Assembly (NCBI GenBank): GCA_002067065.1
Contig: MVPY01000037.1
Coordinates: forward strand, 1-60,000
DNA: 60,000 nt
Source of the DNA: Methanobacterium sp. PtaB.Bin024
GTDB taxonomy: Archaea > Methanobacteriota > Methanobacteria > Methanobacteriales > Methanobacteriaceae
Reading direction: 5' to 3'
Numbering within the stretch: position 1 is the stretch's first letter; each line of letters starts with the position of its first letter. The notes below the pieces were generated by a model. It saw only the letters and a list, made by a program, of their open reading frames with translations, was not told the DNA's origin and made no database searches. Shown here in pieces: positions 37,074 through 45,782 of this stretch. The position numbers and the translations under genes are program-made.

Positions 37074-37117
37074 ATATCGACTAATCGATATTAAGTGGGT
37101 CATTATATAAATAGATT
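37074..37117 (-). promoter_or_regulatory. promoter and operator of PadR-exporter operon
   Basis: ATATCGA-CTAA-TCGATAT at 37074-37091 is a perfect 7-base inverted repeat. On the minus strand it follows a TATA box TATTTATATAAT (37106-37117) by about 15 bases, so it covers the likely transcription start. The PadR protein of the operon is the obvious candidate to bind it. Confidence 0.65.
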
Positions 37118-37197
37118 GTGATCCAGAAAACAACAAGTGCTAGAGATAAATTTAATGGATGTGCCCACATTAATTAAAAAGAGAATTAATTATTAAT

Positions 37198-37800
37198 TTA
37201 AAGCAAATAGTCCATATGATACGCCCCTTTTTTCCACCTCATTAATGATACTATTTTTTCATTAAATTTCCTAAATCCAAATCGTTCATATAACCTTAAA
37301 GCACCCTCATTTTCTATATCCACATCTAAAACTACCCTTTTACACCCTTTTTCCTTGGCTAGTTTTATTCCCTCTTTTAGGATAAATGAACCTATTCCTT
37401 GTCCCCTTGATTTTTCATCTACAGCTATGATGGCATAATAATAATCATCATCTTCCAGATCAGATAGGAAAATGCTGTCTAATATATCAATCATTATAAA
37501 CCGTAGCGAATCTAAGATGTTAAAATTTCGGAAAAGAACCGTTAATTCTTTCTTTTTATCGAATTTCCACCCAATTGAATGGACCATAACACCCAAAATT
37601 TGAGAGTTTTCATCACTTACAACATAAATTTGCTCATAACCTAGACTGTTATTTCCTTTTAGCACCAATTTCTCAAGTTTTCGGGATGTGTTTTCCTTGT
37701 TATCAAAGAAAAAATTGAAGGTATCCGCATCAGCCTCGTAAATAAGTTCTGAAACCTTTAATGAGTCATGTTTATTTTTATCCATTTTTTGAAGATGCAT
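37198..37800 (-). CDS. GNAT N-acetyltransferase
   Basis: This 200-residue protein is a GNAT acetyltransferase. The acetyl-CoA pyrophosphate loop is EKSRGQGIGSFILKEG near residue 135, followed by VVLDVDIENEGALRLYERFGF, which is the usual beta4-beta5 and alpha4 region. The N-terminal half is diverged, so the acceptor cannot be guessed. It is transcribed alone on the minus strand between the PadR-exporter promoter and a 470-base non-coding stretch that holds a 38-bp repeat. Confidence 0.83.
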   Translation of the reverse strand: MHLQKMDKNKHDSLKVSELIYEADADTFNFFFDNKENTSRKLEKLVLKGNNSLGYEQIYVVSDENSQILGVMVHSIGWKFDKKKELTVLFRNFNILDSLRFIMIDILDSIFLSDLEDDDYYYAIIAVDEKSRGQGIGSFILKEGIKLAKEKGCKRVVLDVDIENEGALRLYERFGFRKFNEKIVSLMRWKKGAYHMDYLL

Positions 37801-38270
37801 TTTAACAGTTAACCCCTTAAAACATGCTTGAACAGAATTCTTAGTTAACCAATTATTAATAATTCTCTAAGATTAAGGTCAGTTGCTCATCATTAACAAT
37901 ATTACACTTGCAATGTATGGCTGATTTCTGAAAATAGTATGATCTGCACATCACAAGATCTGGACACCAATGTAGTTTCAACATCAATTACAATAGTGAT
38001 ACAGTTGCAATGTATGGCGAAATGGTCAACATAGTATGATCTATAAATAATTATATTTTCCTTAAAACTATTTAATCTGAAATTAAGTCCCAATACAAGG
38101 ACCTCTTTCTCCTGAAAAATTAAATCAACCCACTGATATATTAATATCTTTCCATCATTGATTAATTCAGTGCATTAACTAGTTTTAGTGGGTTTAAAGG
38201 TAGTGAATTTTTAGATAATATTTAGATTCAACAAATTATATAATCTGTTTAATATAAATTAAGAGATTGT
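37801..38270. other. 470-bp intergenic region with two 38-bp direct repeats
   Basis: No convincing gene is seen. Two 38-base direct repeats occur at 37908-37945 and 38005-38042, 97 bases apart: each begins TTGCAATGTATGGC and ends ATAGTATGATCT, while the middle 12 bases differ. The rest is AT-rich and ends in the likely polB TATA box. The repeats could be a protein-binding array, an RNA element or a remnant of a mobile element. Confidence 0.7.
38233..38244 (+). promoter_or_regulatory. TATA box of polB
   Basis: AAATTATATAAT lies about 27-38 bases before the polB ATG, so transcription should begin within a few bases of the start codon and the mRNA is nearly leaderless. Confidence 0.45.
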
Positions 38271-40064
38271 ATGGAAACCAAAAGAATGGTGCTCTTGGAC
38301 ATAGACTACATCACCAAGGGCGAAAAAGCTGTAGTAAGACTTTTCGGAAGAGAAAAAAACGAAAAAGAAGAGAATCCCATTATCGTCCTAGATAGAGGAT
38401 TCAAACCTTACATCTATGTAGTTCCCCATGACCTGGATAAATGTCAGGAGCAAATAGTAGAAGAACTGGATGTTCTCCAGGTTGAAAAGGTGAAAATAAA
38501 AGATCTGGGACAAAAAAAAGATTTCATAAAAGTCACTTTAAACCATCCACAGGATGTTCCTAAGTTAAGAGATAAAATAAGGGATCTACCTGAAGTCAAG
38601 GATATCAGAGAACATGATATACCTTTTTACCGTAGATATTTAATAGATAAAGGATTGTTCCCCATGGCAGAGGTGGAAGTTCAAGGGAATGTTATCAATT
38701 CTCCTGAAATGAAAGATATCCAAGACATCCAAACCAACACTACTACCTGCATAATGGAATTGGAAGGAGAAATCCATCCCATGAGCTCTGATTTTCCAGA
38801 TCTTAATATTCTCAGCCTGGATATTGAGGTTTACAATCCAAAGGGCATGCCCAACTCAGAAAAAGATCCTATCATCATGATCAGTCTTTCCAGTAACCAG
38901 GGACTGCAAATGGTCCTATCCACTGCCGAATCTCCCCTAGATTTCGTGGAAACTGTAGAAAGCGAGGCAGAAATGCTTAGAAGATTTGTAGATATTGTCA
39001 AAGAGGAGAATCCCGATCTTCTTATTGGTTATAACTCTGATAACTTTGATTTTCCCTATATTCGGGATCGGGCAGCTATCCTGGATGTTCCTCTGAACCT
39101 GGGTACTGATGGTTCCTCTCTTAAATTTATGAAGAGGGGTTTTGCCAACGCCGCCCTGGTAAAAGGCAGAGTTCATGTTGATATTTACCTTATCATGCGC
39201 CGTTACCTTCACTTGGACCGTTACACCCTGGAAAGAGTCTACCTGGAGCTTTTCGGTAAAGAAAAACATGACATTCCCGGTGATGAAATACACCGGTACT
39301 GGACAGCAGGAGGCGAAAAACTGGAAACCCTTTTCAGGTACTCTCTGGATGATGCCGTGACTGTGACTGAGATTGGGGAAAAAATGCTGCCCTTAACCCA
39401 GGAACTTACCAGAATAGTGGGTCAACCCTTTTTTGATGTGGCCCGTATGACCACCGGACAAATGGTGGAATGGTACCTCATCCGCAAAGCATATGAACAG
39501 GGTGAGGTAGTGCCTAACAAACCTTCAGCCTCACAGTATTCAAATCGGAGAGGTAAAAGAGCCACCGGAGGATATGTGAAGGATCCGGTCAAGGGTCTTC
39601 ATGAAAACATTGTCTACTTTGATTTCCGTAGTTTGTATCCCAGTATCATCATTTCTAAAAATGTTTCTCCAGACACTCTAGTAAATGAATGTGACCCAGA
39701 AAAATGCCATATCTCCCCTGAAAGAGGATATATGTTTCTTAAAGAGCCAGCTGGCTTTGTTCCCTCTATCATCGGCAACATCCTCCATGAGAGAGTGCGT
39801 CTCAAGACCATGATGAAAGAATCAAAGGATGAAAAGGAGAAAAAGATTCTGAACGTGCAACAGGAAGCCCTGAAAAGGTTGGCTAACTCCATGTACGGAG
39901 TTTATGGTTATTCACGTTTCAGATGGTACCGTCTGGAATGTGCCGATGCTATCACTGCCTGGGGAAGGGATTATATTAAAAAAACCATGGTAAAAGCAGA
40001 AGATTTTGGTTTCAAACCAGTATATGCAGATACCGATGGTTTTTACGCTGTTTATCAGGATTAA
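38271..40064 (+). CDS. polB: family B DNA polymerase, large part of split PolB
   Basis: This 597-residue protein is a replicative family B DNA polymerase. Exonuclease motifs are SLDIEVYNP (about residue 183), NSDNFDFPY (about 254) and YSLDDA (about 358); polymerase motif A is DFRSLYPSII (about 449), motif B KRLANSMYGVYGY (about 533) and motif C YADTDG (about 585). The chain ends 10 residues after motif C, so the thumb is absent. In Methanothermobacter PolB is known to be split at this place, with a second small gene elsewhere encoding the thumb. That partner is not in this window. Confidence 0.95.
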   Translation: METKRMVLLDIDYITKGEKAVVRLFGREKNEKEENPIIVLDRGFKPYIYVVPHDLDKCQEQIVEELDVLQVEKVKIKDLGQKKDFIKVTLNHPQDVPKLRDKIRDLPEVKDIREHDIPFYRRYLIDKGLFPMAEVEVQGNVINSPEMKDIQDIQTNTTTCIMELEGEIHPMSSDFPDLNILSLDIEVYNPKGMPNSEKDPIIMISLSSNQGLQMVLSTAESPLDFVETVESEAEMLRRFVDIVKEENPDLLIGYNSDNFDFPYIRDRAAILDVPLNLGTDGSSLKFMKRGFANAALVKGRVHVDIYLIMRRYLHLDRYTLERVYLELFGKEKHDIPGDEIHRYWTAGGEKLETLFRYSLDDAVTVTEIGEKMLPLTQELTRIVGQPFFDVARMTTGQMVEWYLIRKAYEQGEVVPNKPSASQYSNRRGKRATGGYVKDPVKGLHENIVYFDFRSLYPSIIISKNVSPDTLVNECDPEKCHISPERGYMFLKEPAGFVPSIIGNILHERVRLKTMMKESKDEKEKKILNVQQEALKRLANSMYGVYGYSRFRWYRLECADAITAWGRDYIKKTMVKAEDFGFKPVYADTDGFYAVYQD

Positions 40065-40148
40065 TAATCTGAAGTATTCTATTGAACTTAACTTCATTTA
40101 GGTTATTATCTGTTCAATCAAATTAAAATACAAAAAACGGTGAAGTGC

Positions 40149-41309
40149 ATGTTCCATATAGCTGAGGAAAAGGAGATAATGGAGGGCAACGTTACTGACG
40201 TGTACTTCCAGCGGACTCTGGAAATACTGAAAAATAAAAATATCAACCCCAAAGTCAGGGCAGAATTCGCTGCCAAGGCCTTACCTGGAGAATGGTCCTG
40301 GGCTGTTTTAGCAGGTTTAGAAGAAGTTGCTCTGCTTTTAAAGGATCTGCCTGTACAGGTGCGGACCATGAAAGAGGGTACTGTTTTTTATCCTAATCAA
40401 CCTGTGCTGGAGATAGAGGGCTATTATCAGGATTTCTGTGTTTTTGAAACAGCTATACTGGGACTTCTCTGTCAGGCCACTGGCATTGCCACCCAGGCTG
40501 CCCGTTACAAGAAACTGGCAGCAGAACGCCTGGTTATGAGTTTTGGTGCACGGAGAATGCACCCGGCCATTGCTCCTATGATAGAAAGAAGTGCTTTTAT
40601 TGGTGGCTGTGATGGTGTGTCCGTTATTAAAAGTGGGGAGATTATAGGAGAAGATCCTCTTGGAACCATTCCCCACGCCTTGGTCATCTGCATTGGTTCC
40701 ACTGTAGACGCAGCGAAAGCTTTTGATGATGTGATAAATCCTGATGTGAATCGGGTTGCTCTTATTGACACCTTTAATGATGAAAAATTTGAATGTTTAA
40801 ACGTAACAGAAGCTATGGGTGAAAAACTCTACGCTGTACGTTTTGACACACCTTCATCCCGACGTGGAGATTTTTATCGGATCCTAGAAGAGGCAAGATG
40901 GGAATTGGATTTAAGGGGATTTGATCATGTGAAATTCTTTGTCAGTGGGGGGATTAAAGAAGAAGACATTGCAGAGCTTAATCCTCTGGTGGATGCCTAT
41001 GGAATTGGAACCTCCATAAGTAATGCCCCTGTGGTGGATTTTTCCATGGATATTGTAGAGTTGGATGGAGAACCTCTGGCTAAAAGAGGGAAATGTTCTG
41101 GGGCTAAAAATGTTATCCGTTGCCAGGAATGTTATGAAGATCATGTTATACCTCTTGATAAGGAATTCAAAAACTGTAGGTGCGGAGGAAAATATGAAAA
41201 CCTACTTCATGCATTGATAGAAAATCATGAAATCTTGCCAGACCTACCGGAACCTGTGAAAATCAGAAAATACGTATTAAAGCAGCTGAAACACATTTCA
41301 GAGTTATAA
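40149..41309 (+). CDS. pncB: nicotinate phosphoribosyltransferase
   Basis: This protein of about 386 residues converts nicotinate and PRPP (with ATP) to nicotinate mononucleotide in NAD salvage. The core barrel has FGARRMHPAIAPMIERSAFIG and the phosphate-binding region GSTVDAAKAF, with FFVSGGIKEEDI near residue 270, typical of the type with a C-terminal metal-like motif, here CQECYEDHV then CRCGGKYE. A GTG at 40140 is in frame, but GGTGA lies before the ATG at 40149. It follows polB with 85 bases between and is not clearly coupled to it. Confidence 0.9.
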   Translation: MFHIAEEKEIMEGNVTDVYFQRTLEILKNKNINPKVRAEFAAKALPGEWSWAVLAGLEEVALLLKDLPVQVRTMKEGTVFYPNQPVLEIEGYYQDFCVFETAILGLLCQATGIATQAARYKKLAAERLVMSFGARRMHPAIAPMIERSAFIGGCDGVSVIKSGEIIGEDPLGTIPHALVICIGSTVDAAKAFDDVINPDVNRVALIDTFNDEKFECLNVTEAMGEKLYAVRFDTPSSRRGDFYRILEEARWELDLRGFDHVKFFVSGGIKEEDIAELNPLVDAYGIGTSISNAPVVDFSMDIVELDGEPLAKRGKCSGAKNVIRCQECYEDHVIPLDKEFKNCRCGGKYENLLHALIENHEILPDLPEPVKIRKYVLKQLKHISEL

Positions 41310-41371
41310 AAAAACTAAAAAATAAAATTGTTATAATGAAATGGCTATAAAACTAAAGAGGGGGGTTTAAA

Positions 41372-41878
41372 TTGAAAAATGGGTGTTATGAAGAATATCC
41401 CTTGTGGATGGTGATCCTCTCCAATGCCTTGCCTATTTCCATATACATCATTGGTGCCTTCATACTTTATGGTCTGAGTATCATCTTCTCAGCATTGTAC
41501 CTGTTTTTCTGTCTAATAATAGAAATTAGATTGATGAAAGAAGGTTGCGTCAACTGTTACTATTATGGGAAGACCTGTGCCTTTGGTAAAGGTCGTTTAT
41601 CATCTTATTTTTTCAAAAAAGGCCATCCTGAACTGTTCACACAGAAGAATGTCTCCTGGTATGCGGTTCTACCCGATTTTTTGGTCTTCTTATTCCCCCT
41701 GGCAGGTGGAATTATCATCTTAATAAACAAATTCAGTTGGATTATCTTGTTACTTATAATAATCATTCTAATTTTAGGTTTAGGTGGGAATGCATTCATA
41801 AGATCATTAACCTGTAAACATTGCAAGCAGAGAGAGCTTGGATGCCCTGCAACAGAACTTTTTGGAGATGAAAAATAA
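41372..41878 (+). CDS. Cys-rich membrane protein
   Basis: This 168-residue protein has four hydrophobic helices and two cytoplasm-facing or outside Cys clusters: CVNCYYYGKTCAFGKG near residue 53 and CKHCKQRELGCPATE at the C-terminus. Similar six-Cys arrangements occur in uncharacterised archaeal membrane proteins; metal binding or disulfide relay are possible. The start is a TTG with GAGGGGGG six bases ahead. It precedes the second toroid gene, with which it may form an operon. No family name is certain. Confidence 0.75.
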   Translation: MKNGCYEEYPLWMVILSNALPISIYIIGAFILYGLSIIFSALYLFFCLIIEIRLMKEGCVNCYYYGKTCAFGKGRLSSYFFKKGHPELFTQKNVSWYAVLPDFLVFLFPLAGGIIILINKFSWIILLLIIIILILGLGGNAFIRSLTCKHCKQRELGCPATELFGDEK

Positions 41879-41924
41879 TTTAGTTGGAAATTTAGTTGGA
41901 AAATACTAATTTGAGGCAATTATC

Positions 41925-42896
41925 ATGAGCCCCCTAGCCATGAAATTAAAAATAAATCCCATCGCCAAGTTATTATCCTGTAGTAATCCTGCAATTGAAT
42001 ATTTCACCCATCGAGACATTTTAGATGAAGAAGTAGGATCCGTCACTGATTTATGGCAACTTCCTCCTGTTTTAAAGATTCTCAAAAAACAGGAAGAAAA
42101 TGGCTCTTGGAAATATCCAAGTAAAATCAGGAAAAATCTGCGTTCAAGGGAAGATTATGATCAGTTTGAGACCTACAAAACTCTAGGAATACTTGTTGAG
42201 AAATATGGCCTTAATAGAGATCATAATCAAATCCAAAAAGCAGCTGAATACTTATTTAGTTGTCAGACTCCTGAAGGAGATTTTAGAGGCATTTATGGCA
42301 ATCAGTATGCCACTACCTATTCCCCAGCCATCATGGAACTTCTGATAAAAGCAGGCTATGAGACTGACAAACGCATCAAAAAGGGTTTCGGATGGTTAAT
42401 TTCCATGAGGCAAGAAGATGGAGGTTGGATCATTCCCTTCCGAACTTCTGACATGAACCTGAAAGAAGCATTAACGGCTAATGAACCAAATTCACCGGAT
42501 AGGACAAGACCATTTTCTCATTTGGTGACTGGTATGGTGCTCCGGGCCTTTGCAGCCCATCCAAAATATCGTGAATCTGAAAAAGCCAAAAAAGCGGCGA
42601 AATTACTCTCCAGCAGATTTTTCCAGTCGGATAAATATCCTGACCGAAAAGATAAAAAATATTGGAAAAGGGTTTCCTATCCTTTTTTGTTCACTGATAT
42701 TATCAGTGCTTTAGATTCATTGTCTTTCCTTGGATTTAGTACTAAAAATCCTCATATTCAGGAAGGATTAGACTTTTTAAAGGAAAGACAAAATGATGAA
42801 GGACTTTTTGACTTACATATTGTAAGGGGGGGTGATAAGGATTTGAAATACTGGATTTGCCTGGCTATCTGTCGATTATTCAAAAGATATGGTTAA
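41925..42896 (+). CDS. prenyltransferase/squalene-cyclase-repeat (alpha/alpha toroid) protein
   Basis: This 323-residue protein is the second alpha/alpha-toroid paralog, close to 11292-12320 along its whole length: compare FTHRDILDEEV with FTKRDLLDYKI, QTPEGDFRGIYGNQY with QNDKGDIRGILANQY, and MRQEDGGWIIP with MRQNDGGWVIG. The DXDD catalytic motif of squalene-hopene cyclases is absent. GAGGCA is eight bases before the ATG. It sits between a Cys-rich membrane protein and a QueG-like redox protein, suggesting a shared redox or lipid pathway; the substrate is unknown. Confidence 0.82.
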   Translation: MSPLAMKLKINPIAKLLSCSNPAIEYFTHRDILDEEVGSVTDLWQLPPVLKILKKQEENGSWKYPSKIRKNLRSREDYDQFETYKTLGILVEKYGLNRDHNQIQKAAEYLFSCQTPEGDFRGIYGNQYATTYSPAIMELLIKAGYETDKRIKKGFGWLISMRQEDGGWIIPFRTSDMNLKEALTANEPNSPDRTRPFSHLVTGMVLRAFAAHPKYRESEKAKKAAKLLSSRFFQSDKYPDRKDKKYWKRVSYPFLFTDIISALDSLSFLGFSTKNPHIQEGLDFLKERQNDEGLFDLHIVRGGDKDLKYWICLAICRLFKRYG

Positions 42897-42949
42897 TAAA
42901 TTGAAAACAAAGATATTAAGATTAAAATAATAGGAGTGGTGGTGATTTA

Positions 42950-43633
42950 TTGAATTCAAAAACAATCAAAAATATCGCTTACGAACTCGGTGCTGACCTT
43001 TGTGGAATTGCTAGTGTTGAAAAATTTAAAGATGCACCCTCTGGATTTAATCCTTCAGATATTTACTCTAAATGTAAATCCGTCGTAGTTTTTGCAAAAA
43101 GAGTTCCTTCAGGGGCTTTATATGCTGAAAACTGTATTCCCCATACTTATGTGAGTGAAGTGATTGTTCAGGAAGTTAATCGCCTGGGAGCTCAACTCTG
43201 CCTAACTTTAGAGGATTTGGGAATAGTATCTGTTCCCATACCTTCTGATGACCCTTCTGAATATTGGGAATCTGAAAATCAGTATGCTAGAGGTATTTTA
43301 TCATTGAGACATGCGGGTTATCTAGCAGGTCTGGGCGTTATGGGAAAAAACACACTTTTAGTAAATGAAAAATACGGTAACATGATCCAGATAGGGGCTA
43401 TTCTGGTTGATATCGAGCTAGAAAGTGACAAAATAGCGGATTTTACTGTTTGTAAAGAAAATTGCACCCTTTGCATAGACAAATGCCCTCAAAAAGCTTT
43501 GGATGGTGAAACAGTTAATCAAAAAAATTGCAGAGTCTTATCAAACTTTGTAACAGAAAGAGGGTTTGTTTTAAAGAAATGTCATTTATGTAGAAGTGTA
43601 TGCCCCAATTCTTTAGGATTACATGGTAAATAA
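42950..43633 (+). CDS. epoxyqueuosine reductase-like iron-sulfur protein
   Basis: This 227-residue protein belongs to the QueG-like family of double [4Fe-4S] proteins. The N-terminal half has ELGADLCGIASVE and the GYLAGLGVMGKNTLL loop, and the C-terminal half carries CKENCTLCIDKCPQKAL and CHLCRSVCPNSLG. It lacks the cobalamin-specific details that would prove epoxyqueuosine reduction; archaea use archaeosine in tRNA, so another reductase role, perhaps corrinoid activation, is more likely. The start is a TTG with GGTGGTGA. It follows the toroid gene by 53 bases. Confidence 0.83.
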   Translation: MNSKTIKNIAYELGADLCGIASVEKFKDAPSGFNPSDIYSKCKSVVVFAKRVPSGALYAENCIPHTYVSEVIVQEVNRLGAQLCLTLEDLGIVSVPIPSDDPSEYWESENQYARGILSLRHAGYLAGLGVMGKNTLLVNEKYGNMIQIGAILVDIELESDKIADFTVCKENCTLCIDKCPQKALDGETVNQKNCRVLSNFVTERGFVLKKCHLCRSVCPNSLGLHGK

Positions 43634-43718
43634 TTCCATTAAAAATAATATTTATTAATTCAGATTATTATTCCAATGATGTTGAGGAATATGGTATTGT
43701 GGAATATAACATTGGGAA

Positions 43719-44207
43719 ATGAATTATATGGTAAACCTAAGGTTTATTGACGCTGGCCCTGAAGCTCTGGATGTAGTCCAGCTTTTATGGGAAAAACTCA
43801 ACAAACATCATCTGAATCAAAAATCAGATTTTCAGGAACATTATGCAAACTTTACCTTCCCTGAGCGTAAGGAAGTACTCCTAAAGAAGTCTCACGGCGG
43901 GGAGATGCTCATTAGTCTGGCTGAGGATAAATATTCGGGAATTCGGGTGGCATACTGCATCACCACAATATCCCCTGAAAATGAGGGGGAAATTGATTCC
44001 ATCTATGTTGAAGAAAGATACAGGTCTCTGGGCATTGGTAAAGAATTGATGAAACGTTCCTTAAAGTGGATGGATGAAAAAGATGTCAGGACTAGAAAAG
44101 TAGTGGTGGCTACTGGTAACCAGGAAGCAATATCATTTTATGAAAGTTACGGATTTCGTTCTCGGTCCATAACACTTGAACAAACAATTAAAGATGATAA
44201 AAAGTAA
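43719..44207 (+). CDS. GNAT N-acetyltransferase
   Basis: This 162-residue protein is a compact GNAT acetyltransferase. The acetyl-CoA loop is YRSLGIGKELMKRSLK near residue 105 and the next strand-helix is VVVATGNQEAISFYESYGF. The N-terminal region, with EALDVVQLLWEKLNKHH, is typical of small-molecule or ribosomal acetylating members. The ATG at 43719 is chosen; a second ATG is three codons later. It is probably monocistronic. Confidence 0.87.
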   Translation: MNYMVNLRFIDAGPEALDVVQLLWEKLNKHHLNQKSDFQEHYANFTFPERKEVLLKKSHGGEMLISLAEDKYSGIRVAYCITTISPENEGEIDSIYVEERYRSLGIGKELMKRSLKWMDEKDVRTRKVVVATGNQEAISFYESYGFRSRSITLEQTIKDDKK

Positions 44208-44254
44208 TTTAAGATTAACCATGTCCCCCATATGTGAGTAGGAGTTGATTATCC

Positions 44255-44944
44255 TTGAAGGAAAAAAGCCTGGATCAATTGTTAAAGGAAAAATTCAGTA
44301 GAGGAGCTGAAGAATATGACCAGCAACGGAAACATGTTATTCCATGTCTGGAGGATCTTTACCAGGTAACAGCTGATTTATCCACAGTTGGAACTTTAAA
44401 GCCAAAGATACTTGATTTGGGTGCTGGTACCGGGCTTTTGACCAGTTACCTTTATGATCGATACCCACAAGGTAGTTTCACCCTTCTGGATTTATCAGAA
44501 GAAATGTTGGACATCGCCCGGGCCAGATTCCAAAACCTTGCTAATTTCAGTTACGTGGCTGAAGATTACTTGAAACAGGATTTTGAAGGATTTTTTGATA
44601 TTGTAGTTTCATCCCTTTCCATTCATCACATGGAACACCAGGATAAAGAGTTTTTGTACCATAAAGTGTACGATCACTTGAATCAAGATGGTATTTTCAT
44701 TAATGCTGATCAAGTTCTGGGACCACACCCTGCCAATGAAGAGGAATATCAGCAGAATTGGATGGACAAAATAGAGGTGGGTTCCCTCTCTGAATCTGAA
44801 AAAAGGATCATATATGACCGTATGAAACTGGATAATCCTGCCAGTCTGGAAGATAACCTGAAGTGGCTGGATGAAATTGGTTACAAGGATGTGGATGTTT
44901 ATTACAAGTACTACAACTTCGTGGTGCTTTACGGGAAAAAATAG
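44255..44944 (+). CDS. class I SAM-dependent methyltransferase
   Basis: This 229-residue protein is a SAM methyltransferase with motif I ILDLGAGTGLLTSYLYDR, acidic loop FTLLDLSEEM and the VVSSLSIHHMEHQDKEF region. Its layout and C-terminal WLDEIGYKDVDVYYKYYN resemble the enzyme at 14598-15362, a likely paralog. The start is a TTG with AGGAG ten bases upstream. It is followed 58 bases later by the QueG-like gene. The target molecule is unknown. Confidence 0.87.
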   Translation: MKEKSLDQLLKEKFSRGAEEYDQQRKHVIPCLEDLYQVTADLSTVGTLKPKILDLGAGTGLLTSYLYDRYPQGSFTLLDLSEEMLDIARARFQNLANFSYVAEDYLKQDFEGFFDIVVSSLSIHHMEHQDKEFLYHKVYDHLNQDGIFINADQVLGPHPANEEEYQQNWMDKIEVGSLSESEKRIIYDRMKLDNPASLEDNLKWLDEIGYKDVDVYYKYYNFVVLYGKK

Positions 44945-45002
44945 TAGAGTTTCGCGGGCCAAGAGGATGAAAAATGATTAATGATGATTAAGGATGATTT
45001 AA

Positions 45003-45728
45003 ATGGATTCTCAGGAAAACATAGATAAACTAAACCAGGATTTAAGAGAAATTGCCCATAGGAAAGGGGCAGATTTCTATGGAGTGGCAGATCTATCGCC
45101 AGCCCATGATTTCATTAGAGATCAGGGTGGTGATGAGGTTGCTTCCTATCCCAGGGGCATTTCAATAGGCATACGGATTATGGATAGTATTGTGGATGAG
45201 CTTCCACGGCGGGAAGAGCGTTCAGTGGCTGTTAATTACCGTCATCATGGTTATGGAGTTATAAACAACCGGTTGGATTTTTTGGCATCCTGTTTAAGTA
45301 GCTATATCCAGAATGCTGGTTATCGTGCTCTGCCTTTACCTGCATCTGAGCGATATGATGATGAACGGATCTGTGCTGTTTTTTCCCATAAGTTAACCGC
45401 CCATCTGGCAGGTCTTGGATGGATTGGTAAAAGTTGCATGCTGATAACACCAGAAGCAGGCCCCAGGGTGAGATGGATAACCATACTAACCGATGCTCCA
45501 CTCTCTGTAACTGGGACTCCAATGGATGAAAGGTGTGGCAGTTGTACTGAATGTGTGGACATATGTCCTGTCTCTTCATTTACTGGCATGTCCTTCCATG
45601 AGGATGAACCCCGAGAAACACGTTATGATGCTAGAGAATGTGAAAAATATCTTAATGATGGTGAAGAGTGGAGTGTTTGTGGATTGTGCATTTATATCTG
45701 CCCACATGGAATAAATAAAAGTGAATAA
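45003..45728 (+). CDS. epoxyqueuosine reductase-like iron-sulfur protein
   Basis: This 241-residue QueG-like protein has GADFYGVADLSPAHDF, PRGISIGIRIMDSIVDEL, and AHLAGLGWIGKSCMLITPE before two [4Fe-4S] motifs, CGSCTECVDICPVSSF and CGLCIYICPHG. Its N-terminal two-thirds is the best match to the truncated protein at 33584-34051. As for the 42950 protein, a reductase role with a corrinoid or pterin is possible, but queuosine synthesis is not expected in archaea. AAGGATGA precedes the ATG. Confidence 0.83.
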   Translation: MDSQENIDKLNQDLREIAHRKGADFYGVADLSPAHDFIRDQGGDEVASYPRGISIGIRIMDSIVDELPRREERSVAVNYRHHGYGVINNRLDFLASCLSSYIQNAGYRALPLPASERYDDERICAVFSHKLTAHLAGLGWIGKSCMLITPEAGPRVRWITILTDAPLSVTGTPMDERCGSCTECVDICPVSSFTGMSFHEDEPRETRYDARECEKYLNDGEEWSVCGLCIYICPHGINKSE

Positions 45729-45782
45729 ACTTTTTTATAAAATACAACTAAAAATTGAGAAAAAATAAGGTTATTAATGAGG

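Noticed and set aside
37902..38093. 63-codon minus-strand frame before polB
   Set aside because: It runs through the 38-base repeats, has no ribosome site or recognisable protein pattern, and is better explained as chance.
37801..38270. CRISPR-like repeat pair
   Set aside because: Only two copies exist, the centres differ inside the repeat and the spacing does not fit a CRISPR array.
42950..43633. Epoxyqueuosine reductase (queG) as a firm name
   Set aside because: Archaea are not expected to make queuosine, and three different family members exist here, so only the family is claimed.
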